From: an uncultured Hyphomicrobiaceae bacterium
GTDB taxonomy: Bacteria; Pseudomonadota; Alphaproteobacteria; Rhizobiales; CAMYJA01
NCBI GenBank assembly: GCA_947258705.1
Contig: CAMYJA010000011.1
Location: 1 to 47,516, forward strand
DNA: 47,516 nt
Direction of reading: 5' to 3'
In this document: in pieces, positions 34,770-43,588 of the stretch
Position numbering within the stretch: the stretch's first letter is position 1
How the letters are laid out: each line of letters opens with the position of its first letter
Program-made: the position numbers and the translations under genes
The notes under the pieces: model-generated
Seen by the model: only the letters and a program-made list of their open reading frames with translations
The model's database searches: none
What the model was told of the DNA's origin: nothing

Positions 34770-36566
34770 TCAGCGGCGCGGATCGGCAACGTCGGCGATT
34801 TGCACCTCGATGCGCGAGCGCCCGCCCCAATTGTCGCGCCGTACATTGCCCGCCACATGCAGCGGCATGCCGCTCGAACCCAGAAGCAGATCTCCCATCG
34901 GCGTGCCCACCGCCCGAAACGCAATCGCGTCGAGCCGCTTGCCGTCCGAAGCCTCCAATACACAGCGGATATGAGCCTCACCGACGACTTTGGCAAAGCG
35001 CACCCGGTGCGCCGGAAAGGCAAAACGCGGCTGCGGATTGCTGTTGCCATAAGGCCCGGCCCGCTCGAGGAGGTCGATCAGCTCCGGCGTCACGCTCCCC
35101 GGCGTCAGTGCGCCGTCGAGCTTCAGTTCGGCCTCGGACCGCATCCGCGTGGCGCTGTCGTCGAGCTCCGCCGACATGAACCGTGTCAAATCGTCCAGCC
35201 GGTCGCGCGCAACCGTAAGACCGGCCGCCATGGCATGTCCGCCGCCCTTTATCAAAAGCCCCTCGGCCACCGCCTTCTGCACGGCCGAGCCGATGTCGAC
35301 CCCGTTGATCGAGCGCAGCGATCCCGTCCCCTGGTCATTGTCCTCCCACGCGATAACACAGCTGGGTCGGCGGAAACGGTCCGTCAGCCTCGATGCCACC
35401 AGCCCCACAACGCCCTTGTGAAATTTCTCGCCGCCGACGATCAGAATGGGAAGATCGGGATCTTCCTCGATCATCAGCTCGGCCCTGACATTCGCGTCTT
35501 CGAGCATTTCCGTTTCAAGCGCCTTGCGTTCGCCGTTGAGCCGTTCGAGAAGCTCTGAAATCCGCCGTGCCTCGATTTCGTCGTCTCCGGCGAGAAGCCT
35601 CGCGCCAAGACCGGCATCGCCGATGCGTCCGCCGGCATTGATCCGTGGGCCGATAATAAAGCCGAGATGATAGGCGGTGGGAGCGGCGTTCAGGCCGGCC
35701 ACATCCGAAAGCGTGCGCAATCCCGTATTTTTCCGGTGATGCATCACCTTCAGGCCCTTGCTGACGAAGGCCCGGTTGAGCCCCTGTAGCGGCACCACAT
35801 CGCACACGGTCCCAAGCGCCACGAGATCGAGAAGTTCAAGCAGGTCCGGTGCTGTCTTGCCGCCTTCATAAGCGCCCCGCGCCCTGAGCTCGCGCTGCGT
35901 CGCCACGAGAAGCATATAGGTGACGCCCGCCGCGCAAAGATGCCCCAGGCCGCTGACATCGTCCTGCCGGTTGGGATTGATCACCGCATGCACCCCGGGA
36001 AGGTCTTCACCGGCCAGGTGATGATCGACAATGATAACGTCGACATCGCGCTCTACCGCCACCTTGAGCGCATCATGGCTCGTCGTGCCGCAATCGACCG
36101 TGACAATCAGCTGAGCGCCCTCAACGACGAGGCTCTCAATGGCCGCCGCATTAGGGCCGTATCCCTCGAAAATCCGGTCGGGAATGTAAATCCGTGCTTC
36201 GAGCCCATGGCTGCCGATAAACCGGCTCATCAGCGCCGACGAAGTTGCGCCATCGACGTCATAATCGCCGAAGACCGCGATCGCCTCGCCCTTTTCGATC
36301 GCATCCGCAAGCCTTTTCGCGCCGCGGTCCATATCGCGCATCGTGTCAGGATCGGGCATCAGGTTTTTCAGCGTCGGATCGAGCGCATCCTCGACCGTCT
36401 CGAGCGTCGTGCCGCGCGCCGCCAGCACCCGCCCCAGCAATTCGGGCAGGCCATGCCTCTGCGCAATGGCGCTTGCGGTCTGCGCCTGCGCCGTCGTCAG
36501 TCTTTCGCGCCAGACAAAGTCCCGCGCGGACCGGCCCACACCAAGAAATGGCGGTGCTTGCGTCAT
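34770..36566 (-). CDS. recJ: Single-stranded-DNA exonuclease RecJ
   Basis: 5'-3' ssDNA exonuclease used in recombination and mismatch repair. 598 aa. DHH-family motifs: FGDYDVDGATSSALM near 98, VDCGTTSH near 155, VDHHLAGEDLPGVHAVINPNR near 180-200 and the DHHA1 end with GGGHAMAAGLTV near 440. The start is the ATG at 36566. It lies 79 bases downstream of glpX on the same strand, in the aminotransferase-hom-glpX-recJ order common in alphaproteobacteria. Confidence 0.96.
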   Translation of the reverse strand: MTQAPPFLGVGRSARDFVWRERLTTAQAQTASAIAQRHGLPELLGRVLAARGTTLETVEDALDPTLKNLMPDPDTMRDMDRGAKRLADAIEKGEAIAVFGDYDVDGATSSALMSRFIGSHGLEARIYIPDRIFEGYGPNAAAIESLVVEGAQLIVTVDCGTTSHDALKVAVERDVDVIIVDHHLAGEDLPGVHAVINPNRQDDVSGLGHLCAAGVTYMLLVATQRELRARGAYEGGKTAPDLLELLDLVALGTVCDVVPLQGLNRAFVSKGLKVMHHRKNTGLRTLSDVAGLNAAPTAYHLGFIIGPRINAGGRIGDAGLGARLLAGDDEIEARRISELLERLNGERKALETEMLEDANVRAELMIEEDPDLPILIVGGEKFHKGVVGLVASRLTDRFRRPSCVIAWEDNDQGTGSLRSINGVDIGSAVQKAVAEGLLIKGGGHAMAAGLTVARDRLDDLTRFMSAELDDSATRMRSEAELKLDGALTPGSVTPELIDLLERAGPYGNSNPQPRFAFPAHRVRFAKVVGEAHIRCVLEASDGKRLDAIAFRAVGTPMGDLLLGSSGMPLHVAGNVRRDNWGGRSRIEVQIADVADPRR

Positions 36567-36645
36567 ATCTCCGCCTCCACATCAAAAGATCGGCGATGCA
36601 GGGAGTTTAAGCGACCGTGTACCCCCCGGGGATTATTCGAGATCC

Positions 36646-37632
36646 TTATGATGAATTCTCCATCCCCTGTTTCCCCTGCATCCTCACCCAGCGGATGCTG
36701 CCATTGTTGGACCGCATGATCACCGAATGGGCGGACACCTGATCGCCTGAGATTTGCGCGCCGCCGAGCATCCAGCTCTCCGTCACCCCGGTCGCCGCGA
36801 ATATGACATCGCCATTGACGAGATCGTTGAGATCGTATTTGCGGTCCACATCCTCGATGCCCGCAATTTGCATCCGCGCCTTATGTTCCTCTTTGAGAAT
36901 TTTCAGCCGGCCCTGCATTTGTCCGCCGCGGCATTTGATCGTCGCCGCACCCAGCACGCCCTCCGCCGCGCCGCCGATGCCGAGATACATGTCGACGCCC
37001 GATCTCTCCGGATCCGTAGTCTTGAACACCCCGGCAATATCGCCGTCGCCAATCAGGTGTATTGCCGCCCCCGTATCGCGCACCTCCTCGATCAGCCTGC
37101 CGTGACGCGGACGGTCGAGTATGCAGACCGTCAGCTTTTCCACCGTGCAGCCCTTCGCTTCCGCCAGCGCGCGCAGATTGTCGCCTGGCGCCTTGTCGAG
37201 ATCGACAATGCCGTCCGGATATCCCGCGCCGATCGCAATCTTGTCCATATAGACATCCGGAACCTTGAGAATGGAATTCTCGCCCCCGAAGGCGATCGCT
37301 GTCAGGGCGCCGGGGCGTGCCTTGACGCACTGGGTTTTGCCTTCGAGCGGATCAACGGCGATATCGAATATAGGGCCGTTGCCCTGGCCGACATGCTCGC
37401 CCACAAAAAGCCTGGGCGCTTCGCCTTCGACGCCTTCGCCAATGACGATCCGGCCCGAAAAGGGCAGCCCGCTCAAAGCGCTGTGCATGGCCCGGACCGC
37501 GGCCTCGTCCGCATCCACCTCGTCGCCAAAACCCTTGTACTTCGCTGCAGTGAGCGCGGTCAGTTCGACCACGCGCAAAAGACTTGATGTCAAATGGCGC
37601 TCAAGCACGCTCGCATTGTCATTGTCGGCCAA
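36646..37632 (-). CDS. glpX: Fructose-1,6-bisphosphatase class II
   Basis: Gluconeogenic hydrolysis of fructose 1,6-bisphosphate. 328 aa, GlpX family. Seen: IVIGEGVEGEAPRLFVGEHVG near 62-82 (metal-binding Glu), DIAVDPLEGKTQCVKARPGA near 90-108, DRPRHGRLIEEVRD near 173, GIGGAAEGVLGAATIKCRGG near 218. It lies between hom and recJ in the same direction; 118 bases separate it from hom. Confidence 0.95.
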   Translation of the reverse strand: MADNDNASVLERHLTSSLLRVVELTALTAAKYKGFGDEVDADEAAVRAMHSALSGLPFSGRIVIGEGVEGEAPRLFVGEHVGQGNGPIFDIAVDPLEGKTQCVKARPGALTAIAFGGENSILKVPDVYMDKIAIGAGYPDGIVDLDKAPGDNLRALAEAKGCTVEKLTVCILDRPRHGRLIEEVRDTGAAIHLIGDGDIAGVFKTTDPERSGVDMYLGIGGAAEGVLGAATIKCRGGQMQGRLKILKEEHKARMQIAGIEDVDRKYDLNDLVNGDVIFAATGVTESWMLGGAQISGDQVSAHSVIMRSNNGSIRWVRMQGKQGMENSS

Positions 37633-37750
37633 GAATCAATCCTCCCGGATGTTTAGACTGAGCTCTGTTTATTGCCTGCCAGCCACAGGCGCGCCCGCGG
37701 ACCCGCAATGTCACTGTCAGGAATTTATGTCTATTTGGCCCGCCGCGTCA

Positions 37751-39076
37751 TCACAGTTTTTCGATGCGGATCATTTGCGGCGTCTTATCCACATGTGGAT
37801 CGCTTTCTATCGCCTTGATGGCGCTGCGCATGGCCTTTTCATAGGTCGGATGGGTGATCATCACCACCTGTCGCGCCCCTCCTGCTTCGTCGCGGGCGTC
37901 GATGCCGGGCAGCGCCGATTGCGGCCGCCTCTGCACGATGCTTTCAAGCGAAACCCCTTCATCGGCCATTATCTTGGCAACGGCTGCAAATGCGCCCGGT
38001 GCGTCCTCAAGCGATACCCGCACATAATATCCGCCTTCATGAGCCCGCATCAGGGCCCGCTTGTAAGGCTTCAACTGCGATGCCGGCCTGATAAACGGCG
38101 CCGACACCGTTCCGCGCACCACGTCAATAATGTCCGCGACGACCGACGAGGCGGTCGGCCCTTCGCCTGCACCCGGGCCCACAAGCATGACGTCGCCGAC
38201 AAAATCCCCCTCGACCGTGACGCAATTGGTAACGCCGCCCACCTCGGCAATCGCCGAATGAAGCGGTACCATCGCCGGATGCACCCTCTGTTCGATACCG
38301 CTATCCGTTTTCATCGCGACACCGAGTAATTTAATGCGGAATCCGAGCTCCGCGGCGGATTCGAGATCGGCAAGTTCGATATTTTCGATACCCTCGATAT
38401 AAACGTCGTCGAACGACACTTCCGTGCCAAAAGCCAGGCTTGCCAGAAGCGCCACCTTGTGCGCCGCATCGATGCCGCCGATATCGAAAGAGGGGTCGGC
38501 TTCCGCATAGCCTGCCGACTGCGCTTCCTTGAGCACATCGTCGAATGTCCGCCCCTCCTCCTCCATCTTGGTCAGAATGTAATTGCAGGTGCCGTTGAGA
38601 ATGCCGTAAACGCGTTTGATCTCGTTCCCGGCGAAGCTTTCGCGCATTGCCTTGATGACCGGAATGCCGCCCGCCACCGCCGCCTCGAAACCCAGCCCCA
38701 CCGCCTTTTCTTCCGCCAGCTTGGCAAGCTCCGTTCCATGACGGGCCAGGAGCGCCTTGTTCGCCGTCACGACATGTTTGCCGGCCGCGAGCGCCTGACG
38801 CACCGCATCGAGCGTCACGCCGTCCTCGCCGCCGATCAATTCGACAAAGACATCGATCTCCGGGTCCTGCGCCAGCTCAATCGGATCGTCGAACCAGCGG
38901 AAACCGCTGATGTCGATGCCGCGGTCGCGCGAACGGTCGCGCGCGCAAACCGCCACGACCTCGACCGGACCGCCCGCTGCCGAGCGAATCCTCGATTGAT
39001 GCTTTTCGATTATTTTTATGAGACCCGTCCCGACCGTCCCCAGTCCGGCCACGCCAAGTCGTACCGCATTCCCCAT
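37751..39076 (-). CDS. hom: Homoserine dehydrogenase
   Basis: Reduces aspartate semialdehyde to homoserine for Thr, Met and Ile synthesis. 441 aa. Seen: NAD(P)-binding GVAGLGTVGTGLIK near 8, TANKALLARHG near 104, the catalytic region GILNGTCNYILTKMEEEG near 177 and DIGGIDAAHKVALLASLAFG near 218. A C-terminal ACT domain (YYVRVSLEDAPGAFAAVAKI near 350) suggests threonine feedback. It lies 50 bases after the aminotransferase stop, same strand. Confidence 0.96.
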   Translation of the reverse strand: MGNAVRLGVAGLGTVGTGLIKIIEKHQSRIRSAAGGPVEVVAVCARDRSRDRGIDISGFRWFDDPIELAQDPEIDVFVELIGGEDGVTLDAVRQALAAGKHVVTANKALLARHGTELAKLAEEKAVGLGFEAAVAGGIPVIKAMRESFAGNEIKRVYGILNGTCNYILTKMEEEGRTFDDVLKEAQSAGYAEADPSFDIGGIDAAHKVALLASLAFGTEVSFDDVYIEGIENIELADLESAAELGFRIKLLGVAMKTDSGIEQRVHPAMVPLHSAIAEVGGVTNCVTVEGDFVGDVMLVGPGAGEGPTASSVVADIIDVVRGTVSAPFIRPASQLKPYKRALMRAHEGGYYVRVSLEDAPGAFAAVAKIMADEGVSLESIVQRRPQSALPGIDARDEAGGARQVVMITHPTYEKAMRSAIKAIESDPHVDKTPQMIRIEKL

Positions 39077-39126
39077 ACCGCACCCTGCTCTATCCGATGA
39101 TCCTCGTGAATTCTTTTAGTCTAAGT

Positions 39127-40359
39127 CTAACGCTTGCTGTTCTGCTTCATGGGGATGACGTTATGCATATTGGGGGCCTCGTTGAAAAATCTTTTGATGT
39201 TGCGCGCCGCCTGGCGAATGCGGTGTTCGTTCTCCACCAGCGCGATCCGCACATATCCCTCGCCATATTGGCCAAAACCAATACCGGGCGAAACCGCCAC
39301 ATCGGCTTTTTCGAGAAGCAGTTTGGAAAATTCGAGCGAACCCATATCAGCGAACATCTCCGGTATCGGCACCCAGGCGAACATGGTCGCCGGCGGCGAC
39401 GGAATGTCCCAACCCGCCCGTCCCATGGAATCCACCAGGCAGTCCCGGCGCGAACGGTAAATGCCCCTGATTTCGTCGACGCAATCCTGCGGACCGTTCA
39501 GCGCCGTCGCCGCGGCCACCTGAATGGGCGTGAAAGCGCCGTAATCGAGATAACTCTTGACCCGTGTCAGGGCCGCGATGAGACGCTCATTGCCGACGGC
39601 AAATCCCATGCGCCAGCCGGGCATGGCATATGTTTTCGACAATGACGAAAACTCGATGGCGATGTCCATCGCCCCCTCCACCTGCAGCAGTGACGGCGGC
39701 GGATCGCCCTCGAAATAGATTTCCGCATAAGCGACGTCGGAAATGATGTAGAGGTCGTTTTTCTTCGCATAGGCCACGACTTCCCGGTAAAAATCGAGAT
39801 CCGCCACAAGCGCCGTTGGATTGGACGGAAAATTCAGCACCAGTGCAATCGGTTTGGGCACGGAATTCACGACCTCATGATCGAGGGCCGTCATGAATTC
39901 ACTGCCGGTTCCGACGGGCAGATGGCGGATCGAGCCGCCCGATATAATGAAGCCGAATTCGTGAATGGGATATGTCGGATTGGGCACAAGAATGACATCT
40001 CCCGGCGCCGTAATCGCCTGGGCGAGATTGGCGAAACCTTCCTTCGACCCGATCGTGGCGACAACCTGGGTATCGGGATTGAGCTTTATCCCGAATCTCT
40101 TTTCGTAATAACGCGCCTGCGCCTTGCGCAATCCCGGTATGCCCTTTGAGGCCGAATACCGGTTCGTGCGCGGCTTCCGCACCGTTTCGATCAGCTTGTC
40201 GACAATATGCTGCGGCGTCGGCATATCGGGATTGCCCATACCGAAATCGATAATATCGGCGCCCTTGGCGCGGGCCGCTCCCTTGAGACGGTTCACTTCC
40301 TCGAACACATAGGGCGGCAGTCTTTTTATGCGGTGAAATTCATCTTTCACGGTCAACAC
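39127..40359 (-). CDS. Class I/II aminotransferase (AlaC / LL-DAP aminotransferase-like)
   Basis: PLP-dependent fold type I aminotransferase, about 410 aa. Seen: IIDFGMGNPDMPTPQHI near 36, NRYSASKGIPGLRKA near 66, VPNPTYPIHEF near 124, the Asn/Tyr region FPSNPTALV, and the PLP Lys in SSLSKTYAMPGWRMGFAVG near 237. In alphaproteobacteria this gene sits before hom and is annotated as alanine transaminase or LL-diaminopimelate aminotransferase; the substrate is open. There is no ATG start: GTG 40359, TTG 40356 or GTG 40350 are candidates with no clear ribosome site. Confidence 0.9.
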   Translation of the reverse strand: MLTVKDEFHRIKRLPPYVFEEVNRLKGAARAKGADIIDFGMGNPDMPTPQHIVDKLIETVRKPRTNRYSASKGIPGLRKAQARYYEKRFGIKLNPDTQVVATIGSKEGFANLAQAITAPGDVILVPNPTYPIHEFGFIISGGSIRHLPVGTGSEFMTALDHEVVNSVPKPIALVLNFPSNPTALVADLDFYREVVAYAKKNDLYIISDVAYAEIYFEGDPPPSLLQVEGAMDIAIEFSSLSKTYAMPGWRMGFAVGNERLIAALTRVKSYLDYGAFTPIQVAAATALNGPQDCVDEIRGIYRSRRDCLVDSMGRAGWDIPSPPATMFAWVPIPEMFADMGSLEFSKLLLEKADVAVSPGIGFGQYGEGYVRIALVENEHRIRQAARNIKRFFNEAPNMHNVIPMKQNSKR

Positions 40360-40511
40360 TTTTTGTTATCGGAACTGTAAATTAAAAAAACCCATAAAGG
40401 ATAGCACACCTATACACCGCATATGCCGAGCGTGACCAGTCCTGATGAGAAAATCAGGCCCGAAGACGGCATTTTTCCGATGAAAAACCCGCATTGCGTT
40501 AAAACCGGAAA

Positions 40512-40748
40512 TTATTGCTTTTTTATTGTCTCGACCGCCGCATCGCGATGTTTGGCGTTTTCGAGCGACATGTCCTCGATGGCCTTTTTCCGCTCATTGG
40601 GCGTCAACAGTTTTTCCGTCACGCGATTGATGTCGGACACGGAGGGATATGATTGTGGCAGGGCGGAACAGGCCCCGAGCCCGCCAAGCGCCATCAGGCC
40701 CAGAAGAGCGGCTGAAAACTTAACTCTATCATGACCTGAATATTTCAT
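40512..40748 (-). CDS. Small lipoprotein
   Basis: 78 aa. Signal peptide with lipobox LGAC (ALGGLGAC near residue 27), then a charged helical tail (SDINRVTEKLLTPNERKKAIEDM). Short lipoproteins of this kind are common in alphaproteobacteria; the function is unknown. It is divergent from phaC. Confidence 0.75.
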   Translation of the reverse strand: MKYSGHDRVKFSAALLGLMALGGLGACSALPQSYPSVSDINRVTEKLLTPNERKKAIEDMSLENAKHRDAAVETIKKQ

Positions 40749-40795
40749 AACCGGGCAATATGTTTCAAAGTTAGATGCGAATTATGCACAGCTGC

Positions 40796-40812
40796 TATGT
40801 CAAAATGACATA
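40796..40812. promoter_or_regulatory. 17-bp palindrome in the divergent lipoprotein/phaC region
   Basis: TATGTCAAAATGACATA has 7-bp arms around AAA. It lies 48 bases before the lipoprotein ATG and about 190 before the phaC start, a typical place for a dimeric repressor. The binder is unknown. Confidence 0.45.
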
Positions 40813-40998
40813 TGTATTGGCGATTCATACGTTTAAGATACATAACAGATTCATCTCGTTTCGTATAGTTTGCTACACTACCGGCGAAGTGAAGCGCCAG
40901 TGAACCGCGCCGACCGGCCCGGTAAATTGCGCGGAAATTGCACTCAAAATATGACGGCCGCCGCCAACCGGCCGCACCATTTCGGAAACCACATAACG

Positions 40999-42828
40999 AT
41001 GCAGAAGAAAACGTCGGACAGCCCGGATGACAAAAACGGCCAGAGCGATCAGGCCGGCTACCAGATTGACGATCCGCAGGAGCTTGCCAGAAACATCATG
41101 CTCGTGATCGAGAAGGGCACCCACGCCCTCTCCGCCATATTGGCAAAAAGCGGCAACCAGTCCGGCGCCATGAGCACCAGCAGCGAGATCGGCGAAGCCA
41201 CCGAGGTTCTGTCCGAAGTCGCCAGGCAGTGGCTCAGCGATCCCGAAGCCTTTGCCCATATACAGGGCGACCTCATACGCAACTATTCGGAACTCTGGAA
41301 TGCCTCGCTCAAACGCATGATGGGCGAGGAGGTTCCCCCCGTCGCCGCGCCCGAACCCGGCGACAACAGGTTCCGCGATGCCGAATGGTCTGAAAACCAG
41401 TTTTTCGATTTCTGGAAACAGGCTTATCTCATCACCTCCCGCTGGGCGGAAGACGCCGTTGAAAATACCGAGGGCATTGATCCGCGCACGAAGCACCGCG
41501 CCGAGTTCTACATCAAACAGCTCGCCTCGGCGCTCTCGCCGTCGAATTTCCCCGCCACCAATCCCGAGGTCCTGCGCGAAACATTCGAAACCAATGCGGC
41601 CAATCTCGTTCAGGGCATGTCCAATCTGGCAAAGGATGTCGACAGGTCGCAGGATCTTCTCAAGGTCAGCCAGACCGATATCGACGCATTCGAGGTAGGG
41701 GTCAATATCGCCACGACCGAGGGCAAGGTCGTCTTTCAGAACGAAATCATTCAGCTCATTCAATACGCGCCCTCGACCGATCGGGTCTATGAGCGCCCGC
41801 TCCTGATCGCCCCGCCCTGGATCAACAAATTCTACATTCTCGATCTCACCCCGGTGAAATCCTTCATCAAATATATCGTCGACCAGGGTTTTACCGTCTT
41901 CATGATTTCCTGGGTCAATCCCGACGAAAGCCTCGCGCATAAATCCTTTGAAGACTACATGTTCGAGGGGCTCCTGACAGCGGCCGACGCAGTCAAGGCG
42001 GAGACGGAGCAGGACACCATAAATGTGCTCGGCTATTGCGTCGGCGGCACGCTGCTCGGCGCCACCCTCGCCTGGCTGGCGGCGCGCAATGAGGAAATGT
42101 TCAAAAGCGCGACTTTCCTCACCACCCAGCTCGATTTCACCAATGCCGGCGATCTCATGGTGTTTATCGACGAGCCGCAGCTGATCGAACTCGAAGAGAT
42201 GATGGCTGAGCGCGGCTATCTCGATGGCTCGCGCATGGCCAATGTCTTCAACATGCTGCGTCCGCGCGATCTCATCTGGCCCTATATCATCAACAATTAC
42301 ATGCTCGGCAAAAAACCGTTTCCGTTCGATCTTCTGTTCTGGAACCAGGACTCGACCCGCATGCCCGCGGCCAATCACAGTTTTTATCTGCGCGAGTTTT
42401 ACCACAACAACAGACTGGCCCATGGCGAAATGACCTTGGGCGGAGAAAGTCTCCATCTCAGCGATGTCACGCTGCCGGTCTATGAGCTGGCCACGCTCGA
42501 AGACCATATCGCGCCGGCCCGCTCCGTCTATAACGGATCGAAGCTCCTGGCCGGCCCCGTGCGCTATGTTCTGTCCGGATCGGGTCATATCGCCGGCGTG
42601 GTCAATCCCCCCGACAAGCGGAAATACCAGTACTGGACCAACACCAAGGACGCGGGCAATCTCGATGACTGGATTGAGGGCGCCACCGAACATCCCGGCT
42701 CCTGGTGGCCCGACTGGATCGAATGGCTCACCTCTCATTCAGGCGAACTTGTACGCCCCCGCGAACCGGGCCGCCTGCTGGGCACCATCGAAGATGCGCC
42801 AGGCTCCTATGTGAAGGTCAAATCCTGA
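40999..42828 (+). CDS. phaC: Poly(3-hydroxyalkanoate) synthase, class I
   Basis: Polymerises 3-hydroxyacyl-CoA into PHA granules. About 609 aa. The lipase-like box with the catalytic Cys is LGYCVGGTLLGA (about residue 345); the catalytic Asp is in ATLEDHIAP and the His in SGSGHIAGV. Also seen: PPWINKFYILDLTPVKSF, VFMISWVNPDE, FWNQDSTRMPAANHSFYLREFY. The start is uncertain: ATG 40999 (MQKKTSD) is used; ATG 40951 is also in frame. No phaA, phaB, phasin or PhaR is adjacent, so it stands alone. Confidence 0.94.
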   Translation: MQKKTSDSPDDKNGQSDQAGYQIDDPQELARNIMLVIEKGTHALSAILAKSGNQSGAMSTSSEIGEATEVLSEVARQWLSDPEAFAHIQGDLIRNYSELWNASLKRMMGEEVPPVAAPEPGDNRFRDAEWSENQFFDFWKQAYLITSRWAEDAVENTEGIDPRTKHRAEFYIKQLASALSPSNFPATNPEVLRETFETNAANLVQGMSNLAKDVDRSQDLLKVSQTDIDAFEVGVNIATTEGKVVFQNEIIQLIQYAPSTDRVYERPLLIAPPWINKFYILDLTPVKSFIKYIVDQGFTVFMISWVNPDESLAHKSFEDYMFEGLLTAADAVKAETEQDTINVLGYCVGGTLLGATLAWLAARNEEMFKSATFLTTQLDFTNAGDLMVFIDEPQLIELEEMMAERGYLDGSRMANVFNMLRPRDLIWPYIINNYMLGKKPFPFDLLFWNQDSTRMPAANHSFYLREFYHNNRLAHGEMTLGGESLHLSDVTLPVYELATLEDHIAPARSVYNGSKLLAGPVRYVLSGSGHIAGVVNPPDKRKYQYWTNTKDAGNLDDWIEGATEHPGSWWPDWIEWLTSHSGELVRPREPGRLLGTIEDAPGSYVKVKS

Positions 42829-42877
42829 ACCAGCCCCCGTGCCCGGCTTTGAAGCGCCCGCCGTCAGGGTAGGCGTC

Positions 42878-42900
42878 ATGTCGAAGACGTGCAGGCAAAA
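42878..42900. repeat. Degenerate copy of the hairpin repeat
   Basis: ATGTC-GAA-GACGT (one T-G pair) followed by GCAGGCAAAA. The GAA loop and the trailing AGGCAAAA match the better copies at 25.7 kb. Confidence 0.5.
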
Positions 42901-43030
42901 GAGCCTTCCTGCTCGGCGTCACTAAATCAAACGCAATTGGCACGCGAGGCAATCTCGCCTCTCGGCTAACCGCACCATCACCGCATAAACATATCGGACC
43001 GGCCGGGTAAAAACCGCCGTAGTCAACAAT

Positions 43031-43115
43031 GGCGCTGCCACTTAGTGGCGCTCCTCGGCCCTTAGGCCCGCCTGTCGGAGTGCCGCAGCGAGGCTGCGAA
43101 TAGCACGTGAGACAA
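43031..43115. repeat. Hairpin repeat element
   Basis: Two lead hairpins, GCCAC-TTA-GTGGC (43037-43049) and GGCC-CTTA-GGCC, then the core: TCGGAG, TGC, stem CGCAGC-GAG-GCTGCG (43084-43098), AATA, GCA, CGTGAGACAA. The core frame equals the copies at 25.7 kb but the inner stem differs, with pairing kept. Confidence 0.85.
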
Positions 43116-43123
43116 GAAAAACC

Positions 43124-43417
43124 TCACCCCGCCATCTTCCGCAAGAGGCCGAACAACAGAGTGGCCAGACCGCCGCCCCCTGCACCTGACACGAGCCCGC
43201 CCAAAATGGATTCAAGGGCGCCGGATCCGACTATGGAACCGATCACCGGTCCGAGCGTCGGCCCGAAAAAATAAGTGGCGATGGCGCCGGCCACCATGCC
43301 GACGACTGAGCTTGAACCGCGGCTGACGCCGGCGTTTTTGAAAAGCCCGCCAACCAGGCCGCCGCCGCCCAGGCCGCCGGCAGCACCCGCAATCAATGGA
43401 ATAAGTTGTTCAAGCAT
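43124..43417 (-). CDS. Small glycine-rich membrane protein
   Basis: 97 aa, with many glycines and two or three hydrophobic stretches (LIPLIAGAAGGLGGGGLVGGLF, VVGMVAGAIATYFFGPTLGPVIGSIVG, GGLATLLFGLLRK). It looks like a small inner-membrane protein. GGGAGAAGACG before the ATG is a good ribosome site. The family is not recognised. Confidence 0.6.
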   Translation of the reverse strand: MLEQLIPLIAGAAGGLGGGGLVGGLFKNAGVSRGSSSVVGMVAGAIATYFFGPTLGPVIGSIVGSGALESILGGLVSGAGGGGLATLLFGLLRKMAG

Positions 43418-43588
43418 CGTCTTCTCCCTGAAAATTATTTTTGTAATGGCTATGAAACGAACTGCGCGTCTTCATGCGTATATGCTCAGCATACTACCAA
43501 TTCTCTTGTTCCTGTACAAATATCGCGTTCCGACAGGACCATTGCGCCCCAAAATTCCACAACCCTTGAATATCCCAGCCATTGCAGC

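Larger units (their letters stand above)
42829..43123. other. Non-coding stretch with hairpin repeats
   Basis: 295 bases between convergent phaC and the Gly-rich protein gene. It contains a degenerate hairpin copy (42878-42900), GAGGC/GCCTC-type short inverted repeats near 42950, and the full element at 43031-43115. Confidence 0.6.

Noticed and set aside
40873-42738. A 621-codon open frame on the strand opposite phaC
   Set aside because: It is the antisense shadow of phaC in a GC-rich gene; the translation has no family motifs, and phaC has its full catalytic set.
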